In this document: in pieces, positions 34,901 to 45,829 of the stretch
Layout of the letters: each line of letters begins with the position of its first letter
Numbering within the stretch: the stretch's first letter is position 1
Assembly (NCBI GenBank): GCA_001414485.1
Contig: LLEY01000117.1
Span: 62,001 to 126,000, forward strand
Origin: Calycina herbarum
Lineage: Eukaryota > Ascomycota > Leotiomycetes > Helotiales > Pezizellaceae
DNA length: 64,000 bases
Reading direction: 5' to 3'
Notes under the pieces: model-generated
Seen by the model: only the letters and a program-made list of their open reading frames with translations
The model's database searches: none
What the model was told of the DNA's origin: nothing
Made by a program: the position numbers and the translations under genes

Positions 34901-36759
34901 ATTACTATAAGTTGATTTTCTCTAGATATAGTGTTTAGTTCTCTAATTGTTAGTTAGTAGAACTCTCTCTATACTAACTCTATTTCCTAGTCTATATTAT
35001 ATTCGTTTATCTCTTAGAAGATTATACTAAATAATTTTCTACTTCTTAATTCTTAAAATATTATTCTAACTTTTCTAATTAAAGCGACTATAGTATACTA
35101 GCCTCCTATTTCTAGTATAGCTTCCTTATTATTAGGTAGTATACCTAAAAAACTAGGTTTAAGGCGTCTTATAAAGTTGTTAGGACCCTACTATTACTAT
35201 AAGCTATTTTCTTCCTATATATCTACGACTATCTAAATATCTCTTATCTTAGGTATATTAGATAGCTTACTAAATACTATTTATTTTAGTCTAGGTTCTT
35301 TAAATTCGATAGTTTCCCTTCTAGTAATAAGGCTTACTAAAGTTATTCTATCCCGTTTATTTTAAACTATTTTATAGGTAGTTAAAATAGTAGGGTTAAT
35401 TCCTTAAGTAGAATATAGGCTCTAGAAATTAGGTTTCTAGTTTTCTATATATACCTATCTATTCCCTCTTTTAAAGGTTCTAATAAATACCTATGTTTTA
35501 CCTTATTTAGGCTTATATATTCCTAGATCTACCTCTAATAAGTTAGATATCGATTCTAATAACTCTAATAAACTTATTAATAGTAGTAATTTATATTCTA
35601 CCTAAAGAGGCAATTTATAATCTATTTCTAACTATATATTATAATATTCTTTAAGTAATAGATCCCTATTATTATTAGTATCCTATACCTTACTAACTTA
35701 TAACTCGATTCCTTTACTTAGCTATAAGTATATAGCACCTGCTGTTATATCTATAGCGTCTGTTTTAATTTATATACTATAACCTCTAGTCTTAAGTTCT
35801 TTGTCCGTAAGTTCGATTTTTTCTAGTAAAGCTACTTCTTTTTAGATAGTAGCGTTAGCTTGTTTCCTTTTAGAGTCTTTCTTCTTACTATACTTATTTA
35901 CTCTATAGCTAAGAAGACTATAGTTATAATATAAGTTCTACTTACGTCGACGATTTCGCTCTTTCTAAGATAATCCTCTACTCTAGGAGTTTTCTTTCTT
36001 AGATTCCTTCTCTAGAACCTATAATTTCTAGGTAGTATCGATTTCTATAGAGTCTCTATAATCTTTTCGTCTACTCTTTCTATATTAATAACTATAACTT
36101 CCTTTCTTCTCTAGATTCCTTTTATAAATATAGTTGTCGATCCTAATTACGTTATTTATTAATTTATTTAACATATCTAGAAAATCCTCTTATACGAGTT
36201 TATCTTTTATATTATCCTTAAGTCTATAATAGAATTGTTTATATAATACTTCGTCGTTTTATCCTATCTATATAGAGTACTATTAAAATTATAAGGTATA
36301 TTTAGTAGCTAACCCCTTTTACCTAAGTATATATAAAGCTCTAACTACCTTCTTCTTTATATTAACATCCTTAAAAGCCTAGTTAATTCTATCTCTAAAC
36401 TCTTAAACATTTCTAAACAAATCCTTCGTCTTCTTAGACATTTAAAGAGAGACTTTTCCTTTAGCTGTTTTGTTTATCTAGTAGTCTTCTAGGTATAGTT
36501 CTAACCAGTTATAAGCTGCCTCTTTAAGACAGGTAGACAACTATATAACCTAGTTAGTTTTATTTCTAAACTAAGTATAATAAAAGTTTAAATAGAGGGA
36601 AGCTTTTATTAAGAACTCGGCTAGTTTCTTAGACAAGCTATTAAACGGCTTTGGAAGAGGAAGTTTTACTTTCTCTCGAAGAGTAGTAACTAGTGTAACT
36701 AGGGGGTCTACAGCTGGCTTTAGTAGAGTGGTTCTCGGAGTAGAAGAGGTTGCCGACAT
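31950..36759 (-). pseudogene. element D gag-pol, RIP-degraded
   Basis: Minus-strand reading starts at an ATG at 36,759 with a gag-like N-terminus (MSATSSTPRTTLLKPAVDPL, later KKLAEFLIKASLYLNF) that stays open for 62 codons. A damaged CCHC knuckle lies near 35,900-35,945 (YYNYSLLSYRV). Reverse transcriptase follows at about 34,200-33,800: IIKKKDDLDRRVYINY, VKDAYPLLP, VVRFTKLD and YYLDNILIFLKKEEEY. RNase H and integrase remains continue down to about 31,950. Stops are frequent, so there is no functional product. Confidence 0.75.
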
Positions 36760-36793
36760 AGTAGCGATCTTACTTCTAAGTAGGTGCTTAAAG

Positions 36794-37229
36794 TATAACG
36801 AAACTTAAACGAACTAAACAAAGGTAACTAAGTCTCGAAGGTTAGTATATAGTAAGAAGTATAAATACGCTAGGTTGTTTACTTAGAAGTGAACTCGTTA
36901 CTTATATCAAAGATATTAAACAAGATAATAAGATTAATAACTAAAGTTAAGCACGAAGCTCCTATCTAATAGCAGACGTGCTAGTCTTATATATAGATGC
37001 TTCCTTCCTCGTGCTAGCTTGCTAGCTTAGTCGCTCCGTCGCTGCTAGACTGCTAGACCTGTCGCCCCGTCTAGCGAACTCTTATTATATAATTATAACT
37101 AAAGGAAATCCCTAGATCGCTTAGCTAACCTAACTAATCCCTTTCTACTATAAGAGTATTCCGATAGTGCTTAACCTGTTAGGACGCCGCCTGGTCTTCA
37201 CTTATCACGTGTGCACGTGATTCGTGACA
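36794..37229 (-). repeat. element D 5' LTR (436 bp)
   Basis: Same length as the other LTR; its outer TG has become TA. It keeps the TCACGT..ACGTGA arms (37,205-37,220) around a different four-base centre. On the minus strand it lies just upstream of the gag start near 36,759. Confidence 0.9.
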
Positions 37230-37234
37230 GGAGC

Positions 37235-38050
37235 TATCCTCGACACTAAGGTTTACTCCTTCGGTATAGTACTTAAGATCTACGATATAGAGGCTAGAGC
37301 TGCTCTTTATAGACTAGAACTAGCTATCTCCTCTTCCTTCTAGCCCCTAGCTAGGAAGTGCTAGATCTGCTTTAACAACCTCGAAGTAATACTATAACTA
37401 ACCTACTAGTCTTATAGCACCTTATAAGAGACCTTTAATAGAGTTAACGAGTTAGCTCTATTATACCCTAGGAAAGTTTGTACTAGGTAGTGCTCTAGTT
37501 ATATAGGAATTAAAGGGAACGAGATAGCGGATAGAGCTGCGAGGAGAGGCGCTCGGCTACTCTTGCTTAACTCTTTGTCTTCTTCTCCTCCTTCTTCTTC
37601 TCTACTCTGTACTACTACGCTTAAGAGAGAGGTTAAAGAGTTAGGGACTCAGCTTGTAAAGAAGCTCTGGAACACTATAGCTCCTAGTTTATATAAAGAC
37701 CTAGGGCTTGTTAACTAGTCCTTAAAGCTAAAGACACTTCACCTACTAAGAGAGGTCCTAGCTCGCCTAATCGCAGCTCGCTCTAGCTACGGAGACTTTA
37801 ACCTATATCACCTTCGCTTCTTCTACCTCGATATACTACTTACCTCGGGTGAGTGTAAGTGTAGTAGAGGAAAAACTCAATTCCACCTTCTCTTTTGCCG
37901 GCTAGTAAATAGAGTAGCCCCGGAACTACTTATAAAGGCTAAGAGGAATCTACAACTTCTCTTTGGCTTATACTACAAGGAACTCTTTTATAAGGTCTAC
38001 TATAAGACAAAGTTTTATACTAAGATCTGCCTCTTACGATACTTTTAAAA
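37235..38050 (+). pseudogene. LINE ORF2: rest of RNase H and C-terminus
   Basis: Takes up the RNase H reading after the Gypsy insertion: LDTKVYSFGIVLKIYDIEAR, AALYRLELAI, then GIKGNEIADRAARRGA. The C-terminal GECKCSRGKTQFHLLFC (about 37,850-37,900) resembles the cysteine/histidine finger that ends many LINE ORF2 proteins. Ends before the AAAT tail. Confidence 0.75.
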
Positions 38051-38250
38051 CTAATTAAGAACGAGAGCTGTTTCGGAAGTAGGGCTTCTCTTTAAACTAT
38101 CTCTTATAAATTAGCGTACTTTCTTTTACACCCCCTGTAGCCTAGGGCACCCCCCTAGCGTCATTTGCTTAACACTGGGACTTTCTAGGACCTAGCCTAC
38201 GCAAGCTAGAATCCGCTTAACGTTAAATAGAAATAAATAAATAAATAAAT

Positions 38251-40450
38251 ATCCGCGGGTCTATATACTTCTTCTCTACTAACGCTTTACTAATATCTAC
38301 AAAGCTAGTTAAGAAAACTTATAGCTTACGTTTATAATCTATAAGAAAGTAGAAGATAGCCGCGCTTACTTGCTTATAGGAGTAAGACTTTTCTAGCTTA
38401 CTATAAACTTCTAACCTAGAGTCTTAGAAGAGTAAGTATCCCTTAGTAGTGTTAAGTAAAGCTCGCTCTCTTCTTAACTAAGATTTTCCTAGAATTATTT
38501 TATAGCCCTCGATCTTAGGGACTATATAAGTATAAACCCGTTTCTGCTGATAGCCTCTAATATCTATACTAAAAGATACTACTTAGGATATAGTATTCTC
38601 TGATACTCTTTCTACTAACTATAAATACCTTAGTATAATTTGTATATAAGAGAGCTAATAACGACGGATAAAATAGTCTAAAACAATTCTATAGACTAAA
38701 TACCTTAAATCTACTAAGGCTTGTAAAGTAGCTACCTTATTTACTAAAGCTGATATAAGAAGAGGTTTTTCGTCTATATATTCCTACTTAAAATGTCTCT
38801 AAGTATCTATTACTAATAACTCCCTTCGTCGCCTCTGCCTACGCTTTCTAATAGAAGCTACTAGTTTTCCGAATCCGAGGAGACATTACCGTCTTCTTCT
38901 TCTAATTCTGGCGCTACTTCCTTAACCTCTGCCTTCTGTTTATAGACCGAATCCGCTGTTATAGGTCGCCTTAGTAGTCTATATAGACATTCTTAAACAA
39001 AATAACCAGTAGCTCTATAGCGAAGACAGCGACTAGTACGAGCACGGTTGCTTCGTTCTTCCTAGGATACCTATTTAGTACGCTTAGTACTAGTTGTTAA
39101 GACTTTAGTAGGTGCCGGTTCCTAATCTATACCCTCTATAGATGTCTTATAGGTAACTTTCGGTCTATTAGCGATATTACTGCTTATTACCTGCTATATA
39201 GTATCTGTCGAGCGTTTCTAAGAGGTCCGTAGTGTTTCTAGGAGAGTCTAGGCCCTAGATCTTAATATTCGAGCTTTATAAGCTCTTAAGTAGTTGTCTG
39301 TTTCTTTAATAATAGAGTAGTAAGACTCGAAGTTAGGTTAAGAAGGAACTATGATCATCGCCTTAACTAACTCGTTACTAAGGATTCGGTTAAGAGACAC
39401 CTTCTTTACGTTGTCTAGCTAAGATCCTTCTCTAGACTCTATAAGCAGGGCTTGCTATTCTGTAAAGACCTCTAGGAATAGTCTTAAGCTCTAGCAGAAG
39501 AATTCTAGCTTTTGTTACGCTCTTTCCTTAGCTTACAAGTCTCTAAATACAAACTCTACTCGATCTAAGAAATCACTACTATTAGCTAGCTCTAGCTTGC
39601 CCTATTCCTATATCTATACTTCTATTCTATAGAGCGTCTTACTCTATAGAGATCTATTAAGTACCTAAAACTTAACGTATTTAGTATATCTATAGTAGTC
39701 GACTTCGATTTTAGCTCGTGCTTATTATAACTAAGCTTCTAGCTTGTCCGAGTCTCCGTAGAATTCTAGTAGCGGAGGAAGAGATTTCCTAGGTTTATTA
39801 TTATTATAGACTATCTATAAGCGAGCTTCCTTATCCTTCTTTTACTCGTTTATAATCCGTAGACGATCGTCCTCTTAGGTAGATATTAACTAATTCTACT
39901 ACTCTTAAATATACTATAGAAACTAGGCAGGTAGCTGATTTAGTATACTGCCTTCTTATAGTTCTCCTATTATCCGTGAGTTCTATAAATACCGTGAAAT
40001 AGCTCGTAAGTTCTAGTATTGCTATAAAGGCCTGCTATGTTCTAGTATTACTAAAATAGCCTAATATGTTCTAGTGTTACTATAAAGGCTCTTAAGTTCT
40101 AGTATTGCTATAAAGGCTCGATATATTCTAGTATTACTAAAATAGCCCGATATATTCTAGTACTACTAAAATAGCCCGATATGTTCTAGTGTTAAGGAGA
40201 ATCGAATCTAATATCAGGGCTTATAGCAAGTACTAATGAATTAAACTATAGAGGCTGTCTATATATAAGAAGATTCGATTGTCCTTTCTAAGCTAGAGTC
40301 CTTACTAACTTATATACTTAGTTAGCTTTTTCTAGAGGGTTCTGCTAAGGGTACTCTCGAAGGTTCTGTTACGTTTATACGTTGCCAAGCGAGGTCACGT
40401 GAATGCGTCGCTGGAGTACTCCGAGACTTATTCTACGGGTGTAACCCTTG
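38251..40450 (-). mobile_element. gag/ORF1-like retroelement fragment
   Basis: Read on the minus strand this piece contains a CCHC-type knuckle at about 38,983-39,032 (CLRYRATGYFV, stop, ECLYR, with one Cys and the His changed to Tyr). An acidic stretch follows (VKEVAPELEEEDGNVSSDSE). The remaining translation is charged and helical (VNKVATLQALVDLRYLVYRI). No reverse transcriptase belongs to it. It is cut at the LINE tail on one side and at the second Gypsy fragment on the other, so it is a truncated element. LINE ORF1 or LTR gag are both possible. Confidence 0.5.
39980..40195. repeat. 29-base tandem repeat, about 7 copies
   Basis: Units built on GTTCTAGTATTACTAAAATA plus GCCCGATAT start at 40,010, 40,039, 40,068, 40,097, 40,126 and 40,155, with a diverged first copy from 39,980 and a partial last copy at 40,184. 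The spacing is constant at 29 bases, while sequence varies mostly by transitions. Relative to the minus-strand gag-like fragment the array lies upstream of the coding part, where a 5' UTR would be. Confidence 0.85.
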
Positions 40451-42539
40451 ATAAGACTCTTCTAATAGAGTAATAGTAGGTATATTCTCTTAATAATATA
40501 GTAATCGTTGGTATTTTATAGGTTTCTATTCCCACGTCCTAGTTAGATATAAAACGAACTAGGAAATCTACGATAAGGAACTATTTATAATTATAGAAGT
40601 ATTTAGAAAATAGCGACCTAAGCTTATATCGTATTAGAACTATATCAACGTCTTCTCGGACTATAGATTCTTAGAATACTTTATAATAATAAAGCTACTT
40701 ACTTCTAAGTATAATAGATAGAATTCCTTTCTAACTTTAATTTCTAGATCTAATTTACGTCTAGAAAGAATAATTAAAAGGCGGATATACTAACTAGATA
40801 GAAGTAAGATATTAGAATATAAGATTAAGTTAAGTTAGATAGCTGCTTATATACTCTTCTTAGACCTATTAGACTTAACCTCTAAATTAACGCTAACCTT
40901 ACTTAGACCTTTTAAGCGATATCTCTTTCTATAATTAAGTTAGATATTATTTCTAGGTCTAGATCGGATCTGATTTAGAAGCTAAAGACAGCTAGTATAT
41001 AATTATTTAAGAAGGAACGTAGAGAACTTAAGAATAGTTATACTATCTCGTCTAATAATTTACTCCTGTTTAGAGAACGGCTTTATATTAAAAGAAATAC
41101 TAAACTCTATATAAATCTAATCTAAGAAGCCTATAACTAAGTATCTAGTGCTTACCTAAGTGCTTAAAAGATATACTAGTTACTAGTATCCGCCTACTAC
41201 TAGGTTAGTATAGGTTCGGACTATAAGCTATATATAGCTAACTACCGAGCTTATAAATACTCTTATCTTCGATAGACTAAATAATAAGGATTCCTCTACC
41301 TACTACCAGTGTTAGATTATCTAATATAGTATATATATATAGACTTTAAGTTATTTCTAAAGAATAAGTATAGATATAATACTATACTAGTATTTATTAA
41401 CCGCCTTAGAAAGGATTCGGTATCTATTCTCTACTACTCTACTATCGATACTAGAGGATTAGCCTAGTTTTTTATATAATAGATCTATTGTTTTAGTTAC
41501 TACTCTAAATCGATTACGTCTAATAGAGGACCTTAATTCGTCTTAGCTTTTTAGACGGAATTCTGTTATATTATTAGTATTAAGCTTAAGCTCTTTATAG
41601 CTTACTATAAATAAATAGATAGTTAGACAGAGATTATAAACTAATATATCGATTAGAGGCTAAGGCCTTTTATAACCTACTATTAGGATAACTAGAGCGA
41701 GTTGATCCCTCTTATAGACAGAGTATAAATAACTCTTCCGTACTCGTCTATTAGTATAACCTCTTATTAGCTTAAGTTCGAGCTGAATTTACAAACCTCG
41801 TAGGATTAGAATACTTCTAGGACCTCTATTCTCTAGGAACGACTAAATTATAATAAGGTAGTTAAGATAGCTACACGTATATACTCTGCCTAGAACGTAG
41901 CTAAAGATAACATAAGTAAAGCCTAGTAGAGAATATAAGATAGTACGAATTAGTACCGAAGAGCTATTAACTAGGATATTAGTAATAGAGTTTACTTATC
42001 GACTAAAAACCTTAAGATAAATCAACCTAGCTAAAAGCTAGCCGAATAGTAGACTAGACCCTTTAAAATACTAGAACGTATAAGACACTCTTATAGACTA
42101 AAACTCCTAGAAGGATTATTAATCTATAATGTTTTCGCTATAGACATACTATCCAAAGATCCGAATACCTCTCTACCTAGATAAGAAGCTCTAGAGCTAC
42201 CTCTAGAAATTATTTAGAGTATATAAGAATAGGAAGTTTAAGAAATTCTTAGTAGTAGACTTTTTAGAAGACAACTATAATACTAGGTTAGATAGGTTAG
42301 TTACGATATAGACTCTACCTAGTATTCTACTAATAATTTTTAAGGTTTACTACACCTTCTAAGAGACTTCTATACTAAATATCTAGATAAACTAGGACCG
42401 CCTTAACTCCTCTTTGAATAGATCTAAGTATAGGAGGTAGATAAGAACTAACAACCGAGTTACTACTAAAAACAAACTCTAATACTACTCCGGCTATAAT
42501 ACGAAGCCTCGGAGACGAGTCTTTTTTAAGAGAGAGAGA
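40451..42539 (+). mobile_element. second Gypsy internal fragment (RNase H to chromodomain)
   Basis: Starts abruptly at the point matching 24,211 in the first copy (GACTCTTCTAATAGAGTAAT) and follows it collinearly to the polypurine run and LTR 3. It therefore holds RNase H, integrase and chromodomain remains but no gag, protease or reverse transcriptase. Differences from the first copy are mostly C/T and G/A. Confidence 0.85.
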
Positions 42540-42839
42540 TATAATAGCCTACTATTAAGAATAAGAGTTACTAAGATTATATATATACTAGATAGAATAC
42601 GGTTTAGAGTATAGGAATATAAGAGTTACGTATTCGAGTATCGGAATATCTAGTTCAGACCTCCGAGTCTATTATTATTATCTAAACTCTTTTATATATA
42701 GATACTCTTACTCTTAGTATCGGGAAAGGTTAATTTGATCTTTTCCTTCGTATTTAGAGCCTAGTATCTAAGTATATTATTCTACGGAACGTACTTCTAT
42801 ATACCTCTTTTATAGTATTATCTATTTCGTACTATTATA
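42540..42839 (+). repeat. Gypsy LTR 3 (300 bp)
   Basis: Same length and segments as LTR 1 and followed by TAGAT, the sequence that also precedes LTR 1. After it the interrupted transposase A reading resumes. Confidence 0.88.
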
Positions 42840-42844
42840 TAGAT

Positions 42845-43860
42845 TCTAGAGAGTTTACACCCTAGCTAGCTAGTATAGAAGATATAGCTAATTTTATTCT
42901 CGAGTCGCGAGAAGGAAAACGTGTTAATAAGCTCTAGGCTTATTAGTTTATATAACGATAACTAACTCTTAAGATACGTTTTAATCGCGTTTATAATTTC
43001 TAAAGAGCTTTATACGAAGATCCTAAGCTAATTAGCGTATAGTTTCGACTAGTTACGAATATATAAGCGAAATATAGAGTTTTAGACTACGACTTCTATA
43101 ACTTCGACGAAACTAGGTTTATAATAGATGTGATTTGTCTTATAATAGTTGTTACTTATATAGATTAACATAGTAGAGATAAGACAGTTTAGCTAAAGAA
43201 TCGAGAATAGGCTATTACTATTACCTGTATTAATAGTAAAGGCTAGAGTGTTTCTCTATTTTTAGTAGTTTAAGGAAAGAATTATCTCGTAAATTAGTAT
43301 ACTAATAGCGGTCTTCTATCTAACTAGGTTATTAAACCGATAATTAACAGATAGACGAATAATAAGACAGGTCTAGAATAGATAAAACATTTTAATTAAT
43401 ATACTACTACTTATATAAGTTCTAATACTCTCTAGACTCTCTACTACTAATACTCTTCTATAGGAATCTTAGACCTCTTCTAACCTAATAAAAGCTCTTT
43501 TATAGTTAACTCTTATACGAAATCGAATTACTCGTTATTAGAGAAGCTTACTAACCCCTCTATTTAGGACAGTTATAGCGCTAGCTAAAGGTATAGAGCG
43601 AATAGCTTATAAGATAACTCTTCTATCTACCGAGGTATATATACTTTAGACAGTAAATAAAGCTCTTAGTAAACGCCGGAGAGCTAAAAAGGCTCGTGTC
43701 TATAAAGAGAGTATACTTATTATAGAGGATATATAGGATATTATAGCTTAGAAAGACGTAGATAAGCAAGTACGACGCGATATATATATAATAAGAGATA
43801 GTTATAAGAAGAGGCAACTATCTAGATAATACTATAGAACCTATAGAAAAGCTAGTTATA
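42845..43860 (+). pseudogene. transposase A, central and C-terminal part (RIP-degraded)
   Basis: Continues transposase A directly after the second TAGAT: SREFTP, IEDIANFILESREGKRV, then the DDE-superfamily core DYDFYNFDETRF and later GLEWIKHF. The region that normally follows (LDGH and the PHSSH/LQPLD block) is missing compared with copy B, so a deletion of a few hundred bases is inferred. The tail with KARVYKESILIIEDI-like sequence (about 43,680-43,860) matches copy B in inverted orientation. Confidence 0.72.
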
Positions 43861-43965
43861 ATATATAAACTTGTTAAGAAGCTGTAGATATATCTAGTAT
43901 ATTAGACTCTAATTATAAAGAGTTAATTTAATATATTATAGTTAAGTTATTTAAGTTCAAAGTTA

Positions 43966-45829
43966 TAACGTAGTTTATTACCGAGTTAGTAATTTTTCCT
44001 TAGTATTAAACTTTGAATATTAATAAATCAACTATAATATATTAAATTAACTAAATCTAATCGGAATCTGATAAACTAGATATATTTACAGCTTCTTAAC
44101 AAGTTCGTATATTATAACTAGCTTTTCCACAGATTCTATAGTATTACTTAGACAGCTGCCTCTTCTTATAACTACCTCTCGCTATATATATATCGCGTCG
44201 TATCTGCTTATCTAAATCCTTTTAAGCTATAATATCTTAGATATCCTCTATTATAAGTATACTCTCTTAATAGACACGAGCCTTTTTAGCTCTTCGGCGT
44301 TTACTCAGGGCTTTATTAGCTGCTTAAAGAGTACGTACCTTAGCGGATAGTAGAGTTATCTTATAAGCTATTCGCTTTATACTTTTAGCTAATATAGTAA
44401 CTGTCTTAAAAAGTAGAGTTAGCGAGCTCTCTTAGTAATAGGTAATCCGATTTCGAACAAGAGTTGTTTATAAGAGAGCTTCAGTTAGGTTAGAAGGAGT
44501 CTAGAAGACCTAAGAGTAGCTATTAGCTGTAGAGGGTCTAGAGAGAGTTAGAGTCTATAACTTCACGTTAAGCTTTAAAAGCACTGCTTATAGGTTAAAA
44601 GGTACTAAGCTAGCTCTACGGAATCTAGCCTAACACTTTTAGGCTGTTATAGATTTCTTATACGCTGCTGTAAAGGCTAGAAAGAACTCTACCTTCGTAA
44701 TATAGTTAATATAAGCTTTAATAAACGTCTTAATCTACCGACCGTATACCTGCTTTAAGATACTAAAGTATCTAATATCAAGTAGCTAGGTAAGATAGAA
44801 CGAATAGAGAGGTAATCTAAGAGTAATAACGTTGTATATCTTATAGTACTCTTAGAACTTAGCTGATTCGTAACTCTTATATCTATCTAATACGAGTATT
44901 CGATATAGACCTCTTATACGAGTAGTAGTATATTTGTCGAAGTGTTCTAGCTATTCTAGACCTGTCTTATTATTTATCTATCTATTACTTATTAGTTTAA
45001 TAACCTAATCGGTTAGGAGACCGCTATCTATATACTAATTTAAGAGGTAGTTCTTACTCTAAACTACTAGAAATAAAGAGACACTCTAGCCTTTACTATT
45101 AATATAAGCAATCGCTATAGTCTATTCCTAATTCCCTAGCTAAACTACCTTACCTCTACTACGTCGATCTATATAGGTAATAACTATTATAGAGTAAATT
45201 ATATCTATTATAAAGCCGGTTTCGTCGAAGTTATAGAAGTCGTAGTCTAATACCTTATATTTTGCTCTTATATTTTCAACTAGTCGGAACTACGAGCTAA
45301 TTAGCTTAGAATCTTCGTATAAGGCTCTTTAGAAATCATAGACGCGATTAAAACGCGTCTTAAGAGCTGGTTGTCGTTATACGAATCGATATATCTAGAG
45401 CTTACCGACGCGTTTCCTCTCTCTTAATTCTAGAATAAAATTTACTATATCTTCTATACTAGCTAGCTAGGGTATAAACTCTCTAGAATCTAGGTTAAGT
45501 ATATTCCGAATAATTACTTCCTCTTCTATCTTAGATAACTTAATATAGTTAGGTCGGATTTCGTTTTAAGAAGTTTAGCTAGCTATTCTATCTAAGAGTA
45601 TAGATCTAGATACTCTATAAAGCTTTACTATAACTAAAGAGTTAATCTTCTTAGATAAACGAATAGCTTTAAAGACTAGGATTATTCGAGCTTCTTTAGT
45701 ATAAACTTCTATTTATAGCAGTTGAGAAAACGCGTGTTAAACTTAATAGAGTAGAATATAGAGGAAAATTACTAACTCGGTAATATTACTAACTCGGTAA
45801 TATTACTAACTCGGTAATAAACTACGTTA
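43966..45829 (-). mobile_element. Fot1/pogo-like DNA transposon B, inverted relative to A
   Basis: Bounded by inverted ends TAACGTAGTTTATTACCGAG (43,966 on) and its reverse (to 45,829), with TA flanking both sides (43,964-43,965 and 45,830-45,831). It sits in the 3' untranslated part of transposon A, pointing the opposite way, so about 43,680-43,965 and 44,000-44,300 form a large imperfect palindrome. The right end has the ACTAACTCGGTAATATT motif three times in tandem; the left end has it once. Confidence 0.8.
44150..45700 (-). pseudogene. transposase B, RIP-degraded
   Basis: Minus-strand conceptual translation follows transposase A (LESREGKRV-like, DYDFYNFDET-like and GLEW-like blocks). It also keeps the region A has lost, ending with INYITKVEFFLAFTAAYKKS and LVPFNL. 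This is the usual arrangement of a Fot1/pogo transposase: HTH domain, DDE core, C-terminal tail. Stops at Trp and Gln positions make it non-functional. Confidence 0.72.

Larger units (their letters stand above)
30500..37229 (-). mobile_element. Ty3/Gypsy element D nested in the LINE
   Basis: A complete, LTR-bounded 6,730-bp element in minus orientation. The target duplication GGAGC is perfect (30,495-30,499 and 37,230-37,234). LTRs are both 436 bp. The internal region is RIP-degraded gag-pol read right to left. A separate coding-like stretch on the opposite strand lies between pol and the 3' LTR. Confidence 0.9.
26570..38250 (+). mobile_element. Tad-like LINE, interrupted by a Gypsy element
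   Basis: A plus-strand non-LTR retrotransposon whose 3' end is the tail AAATAAATAAATAAAT (38,230-38,250). The 5' boundary is uncertain; I place it at the end of LTR 2. Remains of ORF1 cover about 26,580-27,200. ORF2 runs endonuclease, reverse transcriptase, RNase H. The RNase H domain is split by the element at 30,500-37,229. Confidence 0.78.
20304..42839 (+). mobile_element. Ty3/Gypsy (chromovirus) composite with three LTRs
   Basis: Inserted into transposase A with the 5-base target duplication TAGAT at 20299-20303 and 42840-42844. It contains LTR 1, a whole gag-pol internal region, LTR 2, foreign sequence (LINE, a second Gypsy element and a gag-like fragment), a second partial internal region (from about 40,451) and LTR 3. 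LTRs begin TATAATAG and end CTATTATA, as expected if TG..CA ends were RIP-mutated. A polypurine run (AAGAGAGAGAGA) precedes LTR 2 and LTR 3. Confidence 0.82.

Noticed and set aside
36571..36759. 62-codon minus-strand frame as an independent small gene
   Set aside because: It is the start of gag in Gypsy element D, followed by RIP-generated stops.
39980..40195. CRISPR-like array
   Set aside because: Units are tandem at 29 bases with no unique spacers, in a eukaryotic retroelement context.
43623..43817. 64-codon minus-strand frame rich in Ile and Tyr
   Set aside because: It is antisense to the transposase A remains; composition reflects RIP-driven AT enrichment.
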